64,000 bases of DNA from an uncultured Agrobacterium sp. GTDB taxonomy: Bacteria; Pseudomonadota; Alphaproteobacteria; Rhizobiales; Rhizobiaceae. The translations under genes were made by a program, and so were the position numbers. Position 1 is the first letter of the stretch. Each line of letters starts with the position of its first letter. The stretch covers positions 1 through 64,000 of the forward strand of contig CAJYTK010000022.1 in the NCBI GenBank assembly GCA_913777615.1, in the 5' to 3' direction. Positions 19,275-27,085 of the stretch are shown here, in pieces. Below the pieces are notes generated by a model. The model was not told the DNA's origin. It saw only the letters and a list, made by a program, of their open reading frames with translations, and did no database searches.

Positions 19275-19952
19275 TCAATTCAAGGACTGTTCAAATTCGA
19301 CAGCGCGGCGCACCGACCCCTCTGGGACATCGTAGGCGATCGCAGTTTCTTCAATACCAAAATTTCCGGCGGAGGTTGCCAGGATGGCGGTGGGCACGCT
19401 GGTTACGCCGTCTATCGGCTGACCGAACGCGCGGAGGGGGTCAACCAATATATTTGCGCGCCTGCCGGCTGGGTACCAAAGGCGCGGAGACCCATCCTCA
19501 TCAAAATCGACAGTCCTGAGAATAGGCTCTATGACCTCCTTGAACTCATACTGCCTGCGAAACAAGTTGAGAAGACGCTCACGCTCTACGCCATCAGCAT
19601 CCTTTTCGAATACCCGCAGCAGGATGTTTCGACCATCAGTCTTAAAGCGCTCAGTCGATAAAGGGTAGTCTGCTCCCAATACCTCTCTCGCATAAACTAT
19701 TGCAGCCCTGACCTGAATTGCCGAGACGCCAGCTCGGAGAAAGGCGTCAGCAACACGGATTTCCATAAGGTCACGGAAAGCTAGGGTCGTAGGGGTGCCA
19801 TCTATCTGGACAGCCGGCTCCCATAGCGCGGGGTACTCGCGCCCCCTGATCGAATGACCGTTGAGCCATCTAGAAATCTTCGACGGAGCGACGTGCAAAA
19901 GCCTCCCGGCTTCTGCTGGCGTGTACAGTCCGACACCAATCAATCCACTCAT
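19275..19952 (-). CDS. VapB45-like antitoxin (HTH plus DUF433)
   Basis: 225 residues from the ATG at 19952, which has GAGGAA five bases upstream. The N-terminal helix-turn-helix is YTPAEAGRLLHVAPSKISRWLNGH. A middle region follows (LAFRDLMEIRVADAFLRAGVSAIQVR), and a C-terminal DUF433-like helical part has FGIEETAIAYDVPEGSVRRAVEFEQ. This is the Mycobacterium VapB45 layout: a DNA-binding antitoxin that neutralises the PIN-like protein encoded next and should autoregulate the pair. A candidate operator and -35 lie just upstream. Confidence 0.75.
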   Translation of the reverse strand: MSGLIGVGLYTPAEAGRLLHVAPSKISRWLNGHSIRGREYPALWEPAVQIDGTPTTLAFRDLMEIRVADAFLRAGVSAIQVRAAIVYAREVLGADYPLSTERFKTDGRNILLRVFEKDADGVERERLLNLFRRQYEFKEVIEPILRTVDFDEDGSPRLWYPAGRRANILVDPLRAFGQPIDGVTSVPTAILATSAGNFGIEETAIAYDVPEGSVRRAVEFEQSLN

Positions 19953-19974
19953 CACAGTTCCTCGTTCGAGGTCC

Positions 19975-20007
19975 TTAGTCCCAACACGCTATTGATGTGT
20001 CAACATC
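19975..20007 (-). promoter_or_regulatory. Promoter and palindrome of the VapBC45-like pair
   Basis: On the minus strand a perfect -35 TTGACA (complement of 19998-20003) lies inside the inverted repeat GATGT-GTCA-ACATC (19994-20007). A weak -10-like GACTAA follows at 17 bases' distance. The ATG is 23 bases further on. A palindrome over the -35 suits antitoxin autorepression. The -10 is poor, so the promoter placement is tentative. Confidence 0.4.
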
Positions 20008-20307
20008 GACCGCGTAGCAAATGAAATTTAATTATCCGGTGGTGGCATTGCGGGGATCAGCGGCTCTTGGATTATGACCGAACGTGATCCTCTCCCCATC
20101 CCGGCTCGGTGACCGTGTGGGTATTACCCTCTGATTTGGGGCCGCCCCCCCAATCTTCGCTCATTTTTTGTAATCGAAGAGCCCGGTTCTGTTTCCATTT
20201 TGGAGAGCGCGGAAACCAAGACAAAAGGCTTCGGAATTATCCGAAACGATGTCGGCGATACATGAGAGGATTTGAGTTGCAGGAGCTTGATTTTATTTTA
20301 AAAATAA
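20008..20307. other. Gap between the toxin-antitoxin promoter and tRNA-Phe
   Basis: 300 bases with no gene I can support. A short frame from 20109 runs into the tRNA antisense and is not credible. A T-rich stretch on the minus strand just after the tRNA (complement of 20289-20306, ATTTTTAAAATAAAATC) probably ends the tRNA transcript. Confidence 0.4.
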
Positions 20308-20383
20308 TGGTGCCCGGAGGCGGATTTGAACCACCGACACGCGGATTTTCAATCCGCTGCTCTACCAACTGAGCTATCCGGGC
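20308..20383 (-). tRNA. tRNA-Phe (GAA)
   Basis: 76 nucleotides including an encoded CCA (20308-20310). The acceptor arms GCCCGGA and TCCGGGC pair perfectly, the D-arm contains AGCTCAGTTGGTAGAGC, the anticodon loop is TTGAAAA with anticodon GAA, and the T-arm contains GGTTCAAATCC. It is complete and has no integration scar. Confidence 0.97.
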
Positions 20384-20618
20384 ACTACAGGCTCTTGAAG
20401 AGCCTTCGCTTTTTTGAAAGCGCCGGGGAGTGTTCCGCCCCGGAAGTGAGCGGGGTTATAGCAGCTTGTTCGGCCATGGCAAGCGCTCAATCTAACTTTT
20501 TTGACAGTTTTTCTTCGACCCATTTTTATGTCTTGAAAACCGTTCAAACGAAGAAGGGGAGGAACGCGGCGCTCCTCGCCTTCATGCCGGGAAGTGACGC
20601 GTTAGCGCCCTCCAAAGC

Positions 20619-21026
20619 TTACTGTTTCGATCCCGCGGTCAGTCCCAGGGCGAAGGGGACCGCCGCTACCATTAGCGCGATCATCGGCGACGAGGCAAAA
20701 ATCCGGCTCGCGAGCGAGGTGATGGCGACAGAGCGGACGACAGGCAGCCAGGTTGGCGTGTCACTCGAATTCGAGCGCGACTGTGAATGTCTCGATGCGC
20801 TCAATTTTTCGACCTCGCGGCGAACCTCGTCGAGATCGCGGCGCAGCTCGGAGATCTGTGCGCGCAATGACGCTTCTTCTGCAGGCTTCCTGCCAGGTTT
20901 CGGCGGGGGTGGGCGTCGCTCGACGGCTTGCAGCGTTTCGTCTGCCCGCTCTTCATCCAACTGGGCCAGTTCGTCCTCCAGGTCGGCCGGCTTGTCAAAA
21001 CCATGGGATCGTGCGGGCGCTTTCAT
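20619..21026 (-). CDS. Hypothetical protein with coiled coil and membrane helices
   Basis: 135 residues; I do not recognise a named family. A basic/proline-rich start is followed by an acidic helix (LEDELAQLDEERADETLQAVE), a Pro/Lys linker, a coiled coil (LRAQISELRRDLDEVRREVEKL) and a C-terminal hydrophobic part (AITSLASRIFASSPMIALMVAAVPFALGLTAG) that may span the membrane once or twice. A GGAGAT site precedes the ATG. It is alone between tRNA-Phe and the fatty-acid genes. Confidence 0.65.
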   Translation of the reverse strand: MKAPARSHGFDKPADLEDELAQLDEERADETLQAVERRPPPPKPGRKPAEEASLRAQISELRRDLDEVRREVEKLSASRHSQSRSNSSDTPTWLPVVRSVAITSLASRIFASSPMIALMVAAVPFALGLTAGSKQ

Positions 21027-21156
21027 TCACATCTCCTTTTGGAAAATCCTTATGCTCCCTATCACGCTCGGGAGAACTCCCTCTCCAAACGCTGGAGGCG
21101 TCAAAAGGATGCAGTGGCGCCTTGAGGAAGCGCCCCGCACGAGTACAAAACAAAAA

Positions 21157-21180
21157 GGCGACCGGATGGCCGCCTTTTTA
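21157..21180 (-). terminator. Terminator of the beta-oxidation operon
   Basis: A GC-rich stem (GGCGACC...GGCCGCC, 21157-21174, one mismatch) with A runs on the left and T runs on the right, so it can work on both strands. It lies 24 bases after the stop of the leftward multifunctional fatty-acid gene. Confidence 0.7.
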
Positions 21181-21197
21181 CTGTCGTATTGGCTCGC

Positions 21198-23414
21198 TCA
21201 CGCGGCCTTGGCAGCCTTGGCGTAAGGGTCGAAGCGACCGTAGAAGGTCTCGCCCTTGGCGGCCAGATCCTTCAAGAGCGGCGTCGGAGCAAAGCGCGGG
21301 CCGTACTCGGCCTCCAGCTTTTCTGCCAGCGCCACGAAGTTCGCCACTCCCATGCCGTCGATGTAGGACAGAGCGCCGCCGGTGTAGGGGGCAAAGCCGA
21401 AGCCGAGGATGGAGCCGACATCGGCCTCACGCGGATCGGTGACGATCCCCTCTTCCACTGTGCGGGCGGCTTCCAGCGCGACGGTGACGAGGAAGCGCTG
21501 CTTTAGCACTTCCATATCCACGTCTTCTGGCTTCTTCTGCGCATAGAGGTCCTTCAGGCCGGGCCAGAGGGACTTCTTGGCAGGCTTTGCCGGGTAGTCG
21601 TAGAAGCCCTTGGCATTCTTGCGGCCAAAGCGGCCTTCATCTTCCACCAGTTTCTTGACCAACTCCATGTGGCGAGGATCGACGGCCTTGTCTCCGAGAT
21701 CGGCTGCCGTTGCCTTCAGGATCTTGTAGGAAAGGTCGATTGCCACTTCATCGTTCAGCGCCAGCGGACCGACCGGCATGCCAGCGAATTTTGCGGCGTT
21801 TTCGATCATCGTCGGCGGCACGCCTTCGATCAGCATTTCATAGCTTTCCGCCATGTAGCGCAACACGCAACGATTGACGAAGAAGCCGCGCGTGTCGTTG
21901 ACGACAATCGGGGTTTTCTTGATCTTGGCGACGTAATCCAGCGCGACGGCGAGCGCCTTGTCACCGGTTTCCTTCCCGAGGATCACTTCGGTCAGCATCA
22001 TCTTCTCGACGGGCGAGAAGAAGTGAATGCCGATGAAATCAACTGGGCGCCTGGAGTTCTTTGCAAGGCCGGTGATCGGCAGCGTCGAGGTATTGGAGGC
22101 AAAGATCGCGCCTTCCGGCAGAACCGCTTCCACCTGTTCGATGACGGCCTTCTTCACATCGCGGTCTTCAAAAACGGCCTCGATGACGAGGTTTGCGGTC
22201 TTCAGGGCGTTGTAATCCGACGTCGGCGTGATGCGTGCGAGAATGGCGGCACCCTCCTCCGGCGTCATCCGGCCCTTGTCAACCGAGCCCTTGACCAGGC
22301 CTTCGCAGGTCGTCTTGCCCTTGGCGGCGGCTTCGTCATCGCGGTCGATCAGCGTGACGTCGAGACCTGCCACAGCCGTGACATAAGCGATGGAGGCGCC
22401 CATGAAGCCAGCGCCGACAACGCCAACATGCTTCAGGTCGCTCTTCGGCTGACCGGCAGGGCGGCGCGCGCCCTTGCCCAGCTCCTGCATGGAGATAAAC
22501 AGCGAGCGGATCATCGCGAAGGCTTCCTTCGAGCGAAGGATCTCGGTGAAGTAGCGCTGCTCGACCTTCAATGCGGTATCGAAGGGCAATTGCAGACCTT
22601 CATAGACGCATTTCAGGATAGCGAGAGCCGCCGGATAATTACCGGCGCTTTCACGGCGCAGGATCGCCGGTGCGGCTGGCCACAACTGTGCGGCCGCCGG
22701 CGTCCAGATACCGCCGCCCGGGGCCTTGAAGCCCCTCTCGTCCCAAGGGGCGACAGGCTTCAGACCATCCTTGATCATCTGCTTGGCAGACAAAATCAGC
22801 TGATCCGGCTCCACCACCTGATGCACGAGGTTCATGGCCTTGGCGCGTTGAGCGGTGAGCGACTGGCCGGTCGTCATCATCTGCAACGCCGACTGCGCAT
22901 CTGTCAGGCGGGATACGCGCTGCGTGCCACCGGCGCCAGGGAAGATGCCGACCTTGACCTCAGGCAGCGCGATCTTGACGCTTTTCGCGTTCGACGCCAC
23001 ACGACCATGGCAAGCGAGCGACAGTTCGAATGCGCCGCCCATGCAGGTGCCGTTGATGGCGGAGACCCAGGGCTTGCCGTTGGTTTCGATCTTGCGGAAG
23101 AGACCATTCATCTTGCCGACGAGATCGAAAAGCTTCTGGGCTGCTTCATCCGGGTTTTTCGTCTTCTCCTCATGATAGAAAGAGAACATCGACTTGATCA
23201 TGGAAAGATCGGCGCCGCCGGAGAAGGTGCTCTTGCCGGAGGTGAAGACCACGCCCTTTACGGCGGCATCAGCCACCGTCGCATCGACGATGGCATTCAG
23301 CTCTTCCATCACCTCAGTAGTGAAAACGTTCATGGATTTTTCCGGCATGTCCCAGGTGACAAGGGCAATGCCGTCTGTGTCGGTTTCAACTTTGAAATTG
23401 GTGTAGGTGCTCAT
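21198..23414 (-). CDS. fadJ: 3-hydroxyacyl-CoA dehydrogenase / enoyl-CoA hydratase (FadJ/FadB type)
   Basis: 738 residues from ATG 23414 (MSTYTNFKVETDTDGIALVTWDMPEK); the frame stays open 25 codons upstream without a good site. The N-terminal crotonase domain (1-~190) has the oxyanion hole segments FSGGADLSMI and NGTCMGGAFELSLAC and the catalytic Glu region LPEVKVGIFPGAGGTQR. The dehydrogenase domain begins with the NAD motif GVVGAGFMGASIA and has the catalytic histidine in HFFSPVEKM. The C-terminal domain ends with GFAPYTGGALSYIDGMG. It performs hydration and oxidation in fatty-acid beta-oxidation. It is last in the leftward block, after the thiolase and acyl-CoA dehydrogenase genes. Confidence 0.93.
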   Translation of the reverse strand: MSTYTNFKVETDTDGIALVTWDMPEKSMNVFTTEVMEELNAIVDATVADAAVKGVVFTSGKSTFSGGADLSMIKSMFSFYHEEKTKNPDEAAQKLFDLVGKMNGLFRKIETNGKPWVSAINGTCMGGAFELSLACHGRVASNAKSVKIALPEVKVGIFPGAGGTQRVSRLTDAQSALQMMTTGQSLTAQRAKAMNLVHQVVEPDQLILSAKQMIKDGLKPVAPWDERGFKAPGGGIWTPAAAQLWPAAPAILRRESAGNYPAALAILKCVYEGLQLPFDTALKVEQRYFTEILRSKEAFAMIRSLFISMQELGKGARRPAGQPKSDLKHVGVVGAGFMGASIAYVTAVAGLDVTLIDRDDEAAAKGKTTCEGLVKGSVDKGRMTPEEGAAILARITPTSDYNALKTANLVIEAVFEDRDVKKAVIEQVEAVLPEGAIFASNTSTLPITGLAKNSRRPVDFIGIHFFSPVEKMMLTEVILGKETGDKALAVALDYVAKIKKTPIVVNDTRGFFVNRCVLRYMAESYEMLIEGVPPTMIENAAKFAGMPVGPLALNDEVAIDLSYKILKATAADLGDKAVDPRHMELVKKLVEDEGRFGRKNAKGFYDYPAKPAKKSLWPGLKDLYAQKKPEDVDMEVLKQRFLVTVALEAARTVEEGIVTDPREADVGSILGFGFAPYTGGALSYIDGMGVANFVALAEKLEAEYGPRFAPTPLLKDLAAKGETFYGRFDPYAKAAKAA

Positions 23415-23448
23415 TGTGGGATTCCTCTTCCCTGAATTCTCTTTGAGG

Positions 23449-23661
23449 TCAGTACAGCCAGACGGCGAGACCGAAGCAGACGAGCACAAGAACGAGGAAG
23501 ACGATCAGGCCTCTGCCTTCGGCACGATAGCTCTGATTGTCTTCTCTGGTCAGGACGCGGGTCGATTGCTCGTAATCCTGCGCCATGTCCTTATCGAGAT
23601 GATGGAGAAGCTGTTGCTGCTCAATCTCGTTCTTGGGTTGATCGTAGACCTCCCGCCTCAT
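23449..23661 (-). CDS. Small tail-anchored membrane protein
   Basis: 70 residues from ATG 23661 (MRREVYDQPKNEIEQQQ), eight bases below the thiolase stop at 23669; 16 further open codons upstream overlap that gene. An N-terminal charged, Gln-rich helix is followed by one C-terminal hydrophobic helix (GLIVFLVLVLVCFGLAVWLY). It lies between the thiolase and hydratase/dehydrogenase genes on the same strand. It may tether something to the membrane, but no family is recognised. Confidence 0.7.
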   Translation of the reverse strand: MRREVYDQPKNEIEQQQLLHHLDKDMAQDYEQSTRVLTREDNQSYRAEGRGLIVFLVLVLVCFGLAVWLY

Positions 23662-23668
23662 GGCTAAC

Positions 23669-24877
23669 TCAAACCCGCTCGATAACCGTAGCAGTGCCCA
23701 TGCCCGCACCGATGCAGAGCGTGACCAGCGCGGTGTTGAGATCGCGGCGTTCCAGTTCGTCGAGAACCGTGCCGAGGATCATGGCACCCGTGGCTCCCAG
23801 CGGATGACCCATGGCGATGGCGCCGCCATTGACGTTCATCTTGTCGTGGCTGATGTCGAAGGCCTGCATGTAGCGAAGAACGACGGCAGCAAAGGCTTCA
23901 TTGAGTTCGAAGAGGTCGATGTCGGCAATCGACATGCCCGTCTTCTTCAGAAGCTTTTCCGTCACGTCAACGGGACCGGTCAGCATCAGCGCCGGATCGG
24001 AGCCGGTATTGGCAAAGTGTCTGATGCGCGCGCGGGGCTTGAGACCCATGCTTTCGCCGCCCGCTTTTGAGCCGACCAGAACAGCCGCTGCACCATCGAC
24101 GATGCCCGACGAGTTGCCGGCGTGGTGAACGTAGTTGATCCGCTCCACTTCCGGATGCGCCATGATACCGACGGCTTCGAAGCCGCCCATTTCACCCGGC
24201 ATCTGGAAGGAGGCATTCAGCGAGGCCAGCGCCTGCATGTCGGTCCCGGGACGCATATGCTCGTCGCGATCGAGAATGGTGATGCCGTTCTGATCCTTTA
24301 CGGGAATGACGGAATTCTTGAAGTAGCCGTTCTCCCAGGCATGCGCCGCACGCTTCTGGCTCTCCACCGCATAGGCATCCACGTCGTCGCGCGAGAAGCC
24401 GTATTTCGTGGCAATCAGATCGGCCGAGACGCCCTGCGGCATGAAATAGGCCGGGAAGTTGACCGACGGGTCCATGTACCAGGCACCGCCCGACATGCCC
24501 ATGCCGACGCGCGACATGCTTTCCACGCCGCCTGCGATGACGATTTCGTCCGATCCTGCGGCAACCTTGCCGGCGGCGAAGTTGACGGCGTCGAGACCGG
24601 AGGCGCAGAAGCGCGAGATCTGCATGCCCGGTGCCTTGGTGGAGTAACCAGCCTCAAACGCTGCGGCCTTCGGAATGACGGCACCGGCATCCATGACCGG
24701 ATCGACGCAGCCCATGATGATGTCATCAACGGTCGCGGTGTCGAGCCCGTTGCGGTCGCGGATTGCTTCCAGCGTCTTGGCGGCAAGGCGAACGGACGGC
24801 ACCTCATGCAGGCTGCCATCCTTCTTGCCGCGTCCGCGCGGGGTGCGGACGTGGTCATAAATAAAAACGTCGGTCAT
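23669..24877 (-). CDS. fadA: Acetyl-CoA C-acyltransferase (thiolase)
   Basis: 402 residues, full length. It shows the nucleophilic cysteine in SRFCASGLDAVNFAAG (near residue 90), the GGVESMSRVGMGMSGG block, the histidine in NVNGGAIAMGHPLGATG and the second cysteine in LVTLCIGAGMG. It cleaves 3-ketoacyl-CoA in the last step of the beta-oxidation cycle, using the product of the neighbouring fadJ-type protein. The name fadA is by role; the subfamily is closer to FadI-like single-gene thiolases. Confidence 0.9.
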   Translation of the reverse strand: MTDVFIYDHVRTPRGRGKKDGSLHEVPSVRLAAKTLEAIRDRNGLDTATVDDIIMGCVDPVMDAGAVIPKAAAFEAGYSTKAPGMQISRFCASGLDAVNFAAGKVAAGSDEIVIAGGVESMSRVGMGMSGGAWYMDPSVNFPAYFMPQGVSADLIATKYGFSRDDVDAYAVESQKRAAHAWENGYFKNSVIPVKDQNGITILDRDEHMRPGTDMQALASLNASFQMPGEMGGFEAVGIMAHPEVERINYVHHAGNSSGIVDGAAAVLVGSKAGGESMGLKPRARIRHFANTGSDPALMLTGPVDVTEKLLKKTGMSIADIDLFELNEAFAAVVLRYMQAFDISHDKMNVNGGAIAMGHPLGATGAMILGTVLDELERRDLNTALVTLCIGAGMGTATVIERV

Positions 24878-24917
24878 ATCTCATCTCCCTGTGGCAGGTG
24901 ACTGCCTGAAAATTGTT

Positions 24918-24937
24918 GGAGGCCGCATGCGGCCTCC
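24918..24937. other. Perfect 20-bp palindrome between acyl-CoA dehydrogenase and thiolase genes
   Basis: GGAGGCCGCATGCGGCCTCC, fully self-complementary, 40 bases before the thiolase start. On the minus strand it is followed by AACAATTTT, so it could be a weak terminator or mRNA-stabilising hairpin that lowers thiolase expression relative to the dehydrogenase. Confidence 0.6.
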
Positions 24938-24947
24938 TTCGTCTGCC

Positions 24948-26741
24948 TCAGAATGCTTCGGCAGCAAGTTCCATCATCGTATCGCAACCAGCTTCGATGC
25001 GGGTCTTGCGCAGCACCGTTTCCGGCATCAAACGCTCCATGAAGAACTTTGCCGTGATAAGCTTGGCCCTCAGGAAGTCCTCGTCAGACGAGCCGGCGGC
25101 AAGCTGAGCCTGCGCTGCCTTGGCCATACGGGCATGCATGTAACCCAGCACGACCAGACCGAAGAGATGCATATAATCTGTGGAGCCGGCACCAGCATTG
25201 TCGGGCTTTGCCATGGCATTCTGCATGAACCACATGGTTGCAGCCTGCAGATCGTTCAAGCCCTTCTTCAGGCCCTTGGTGTAGACGACCAGATTTTCGT
25301 CCGCACGGTTTTCTTCGCAGAAATCGCCGATTTCCTTGAACAGCGCCATCACGGCGCGGCCACCATTGAGACCAAGCTTGCGACCAACAAGATCGAGCGC
25401 CTGGATGCCGTTGGCACCCTCGTAAATCATGGTAATGCGGGCGTCGCGCACATACTGGCTCATGCCCCATTCTTCGATATAGCCGTGACCGCCATAGACC
25501 TGTTGAGCGGCAACTGCGTGGTCGAAGCCCTTGTCGGTCAACACACCTTTGACGATCGGGGTGACGAGGCCGAGCAGGTCGTCTGCCGCCTGGCGTGCCG
25601 CCTCGTCGGTCGAACGATGTGCAATGTCCGATTGCAGTGCGGTCCAAAGCAGGAAGGCGCGGCCGGCTTCGTTATAGGCGCGGATCGTCAACAGCGAACG
25701 ACGGATATCGGAGTGAACGATGATCGGGTCCGCCTTCTTGTCCGGATGCTTGGCACCGGAGAGCGAACGGCCCTGAATACGATCGCGGGCGTAGTTTGCA
25801 GCGTTCTGGTAGGCGATCTCGCCGATGGAAAGACCCTGCAGACCGACGCCGAGGCGCGCCTCGTTCATCATAACGAACATGGCCGAAAGGCCCTTGTTTT
25901 CCGCGCCGATGAGGTAGCCGGTTGCATCGTCATAGTTCATCACGCAAGTTGCATTGCCGTGAATGCCCATCTTGTGCTCGATCGCACCACAGACGACACC
26001 GTTGCGCTCGCCAAGCGAGCCATCGGCGTTGACCAGGAACTTCGGCACGATGAAGAGCGAAATGCCCTTGGTTCCTTCCGGTGCTCCCTCGATGCGGGCC
26101 AGCACCAGATGGACGATGTTGCCCGTCATGGAATGCTCGCCAGCCGAGATGAAGATCTTCTGACCGGAAATCTTGTAGGTACCGTCACCCTGCGGCACGG
26201 CCTTGGTGCGCAGCAGGCCGAGATCGGTACCGCAATGCGGCTCTGTCAGGTTCATGGTGCCGGACCATGTGCCGGCCACCATGTTGGGCAGATAGGTTTG
26301 CTTCTGTTCATCCGTGCCGTGAACGAGGATTGCCGCAATCGCGCCCTGCGTCAGGCCGGGATACATCATCAGCGACAGGTTGGCGGACGACATGAATTCG
26401 CCGACGGCGGCGTGCAGCGTGTAGGGCAGCCCCTGCCCGCCATACTCGGCAGGCACGGCCAGACCGCTCCAGCCGCCTTCACAGTACGCGTCATAAGCCT
26501 GCTTGAAGCCATCCGGCACGGACACAGTGCCGTCTTCGGCGCGCTTGCAACCTTGCTGGTCACCGGACAAGTTTAGTGGGAAAAGCTGCTCTTCAGCAAG
26601 CTTCGCAGCCTCACCAGTGATCGCCTCGATCATGTCGGGCGTGGCATCTTCGAAGCCGGGTAAGTTGTTGTAGCGCTCCAGACCCAGAACGTCGTTGAGA
26701 ATGAAAAGAGTGTCCTTAACAGGAGCCTTGTAAACAGGCAT
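24948..26741 (-). CDS. Acyl-CoA dehydrogenase with C-terminal extension
   Basis: 597 residues from ATG 26741 ([17 protein letters not shown]), which matches the usual N-terminus of this long acyl-CoA dehydrogenase class; the frame is open 12 codons further. Substrate and FAD segments include [32 protein letters not shown] and the glycine-rich [21 protein letters not shown] with the motif carrying the base region ([20 protein letters not shown]). The last ~125 residues form the PF12806-type C-terminal domain. It makes the first beta-oxidation step, passing electrons to ETF. It is first in the leftward block, behind the palindromic promoter at 26797-26827. Confidence 0.9.
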   Translation of the reverse strand: MPVYKAPVKDTLFILNDVLGLERYNNLPGFEDATPDMIEAITGEAAKLAEEQLFPLNLSGDQQGCKRAEDGTVSVPDGFKQAYDAYCEGGWSGLAVPAEYGGQGLPYTLHAAVGEFMSSANLSLMMYPGLTQGAIAAILVHGTDEQKQTYLPNMVAGTWSGTMNLTEPHCGTDLGLLRTKAVPQGDGTYKISGQKIFISAGEHSMTGNIVHLVLARIEGAPEGTKGISLFIVPKFLVNADGSLGERNGVVCGAIEHKMGIHGNATCVMNYDDATGYLIGAENKGLSAMFVMMNEARLGVGLQGLSIGEIAYQNAANYARDRIQGRSLSGAKHPDKKADPIIVHSDIRRSLLTIRAYNEAGRAFLLWTALQSDIAHRSTDEAARQAADDLLGLVTPIVKGVLTDKGFDHAVAAQQVYGGHGYIEEWGMSQYVRDARITMIYEGANGIQALDLVGRKLGLNGGRAVMALFKEIGDFCEENRADENLVVYTKGLKKGLNDLQAATMWFMQNAMAKPDNAGAGSTDYMHLFGLVVLGYMHARMAKAAQAQLAAGSSDEDFLRAKLITAKFFMERLMPETVLRKTRIEAGCDTMMELAAEAF

Positions 26742-26796
26742 TACCGATGTTCCTCCGCATCGCTCGCCGGACCGCATCCGGCCTTAAGATGACGTC

Positions 26797-26827
26797 ACAA
26801 TATTTGACGTGCGCGTAAACGTCAAAT
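26797..26827 (-). promoter_or_regulatory. Promoter covered by a 9+9 bp palindromic operator
   Basis: Reading leftward, -35 TTGACG (complement of 26820-26825), a 17-base spacer and -10 TATTGT (complement of 26797-26802). The spacer is filled by the inverted repeat ATTTGACGT (26802-26810), 8 bases, ACGTCAAAT (26819-26827). Further half-site-like TGACGTCA (26790-26797) and TTTGACG (26830-26836) flank it. The start codon of the acyl-CoA dehydrogenase is about 50 bases downstream. A fatty-acid-responsive repressor (TetR or MerR type) is the natural guess; no regulator gene lies nearby. Confidence 0.6.
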
Positions 26828-27085
26828 AACTTTGACGAGAATTTTCTGCATGCTGCACCACACAATCTCTTTGTGTATTTCTGATCAAGCCTCGCGCAAG
26901 GATAGACGTGAAGAAAGTATTAAAACGGCAATACTCGATTAACTTTTTATTAACCATAGATGGGCGATTGTCCTGTTCTATGGGGCTGCTTCGTTAAGGG
27001 CAGCCTTGGCGGCACGCACGACATATCTCACTCTCCACATCGACCGGCACGGCCGACAGGTGAAGAGAGAGACGGAAAATACGAA

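Noticed and set aside
21669..23435. Open frame of 588 codons on the + strand
   Set aside because: It is fully antisense to the multifunctional beta-oxidation gene, whose domains are unmistakable. The translation is rich in Arg, His and Asp as expected from a GC-rich shadow and contains no known motif.
24891..26576. Open frame of 561 codons on the + strand
   Set aside because: Antisense to the acyl-CoA dehydrogenase; shadow composition and no domain.
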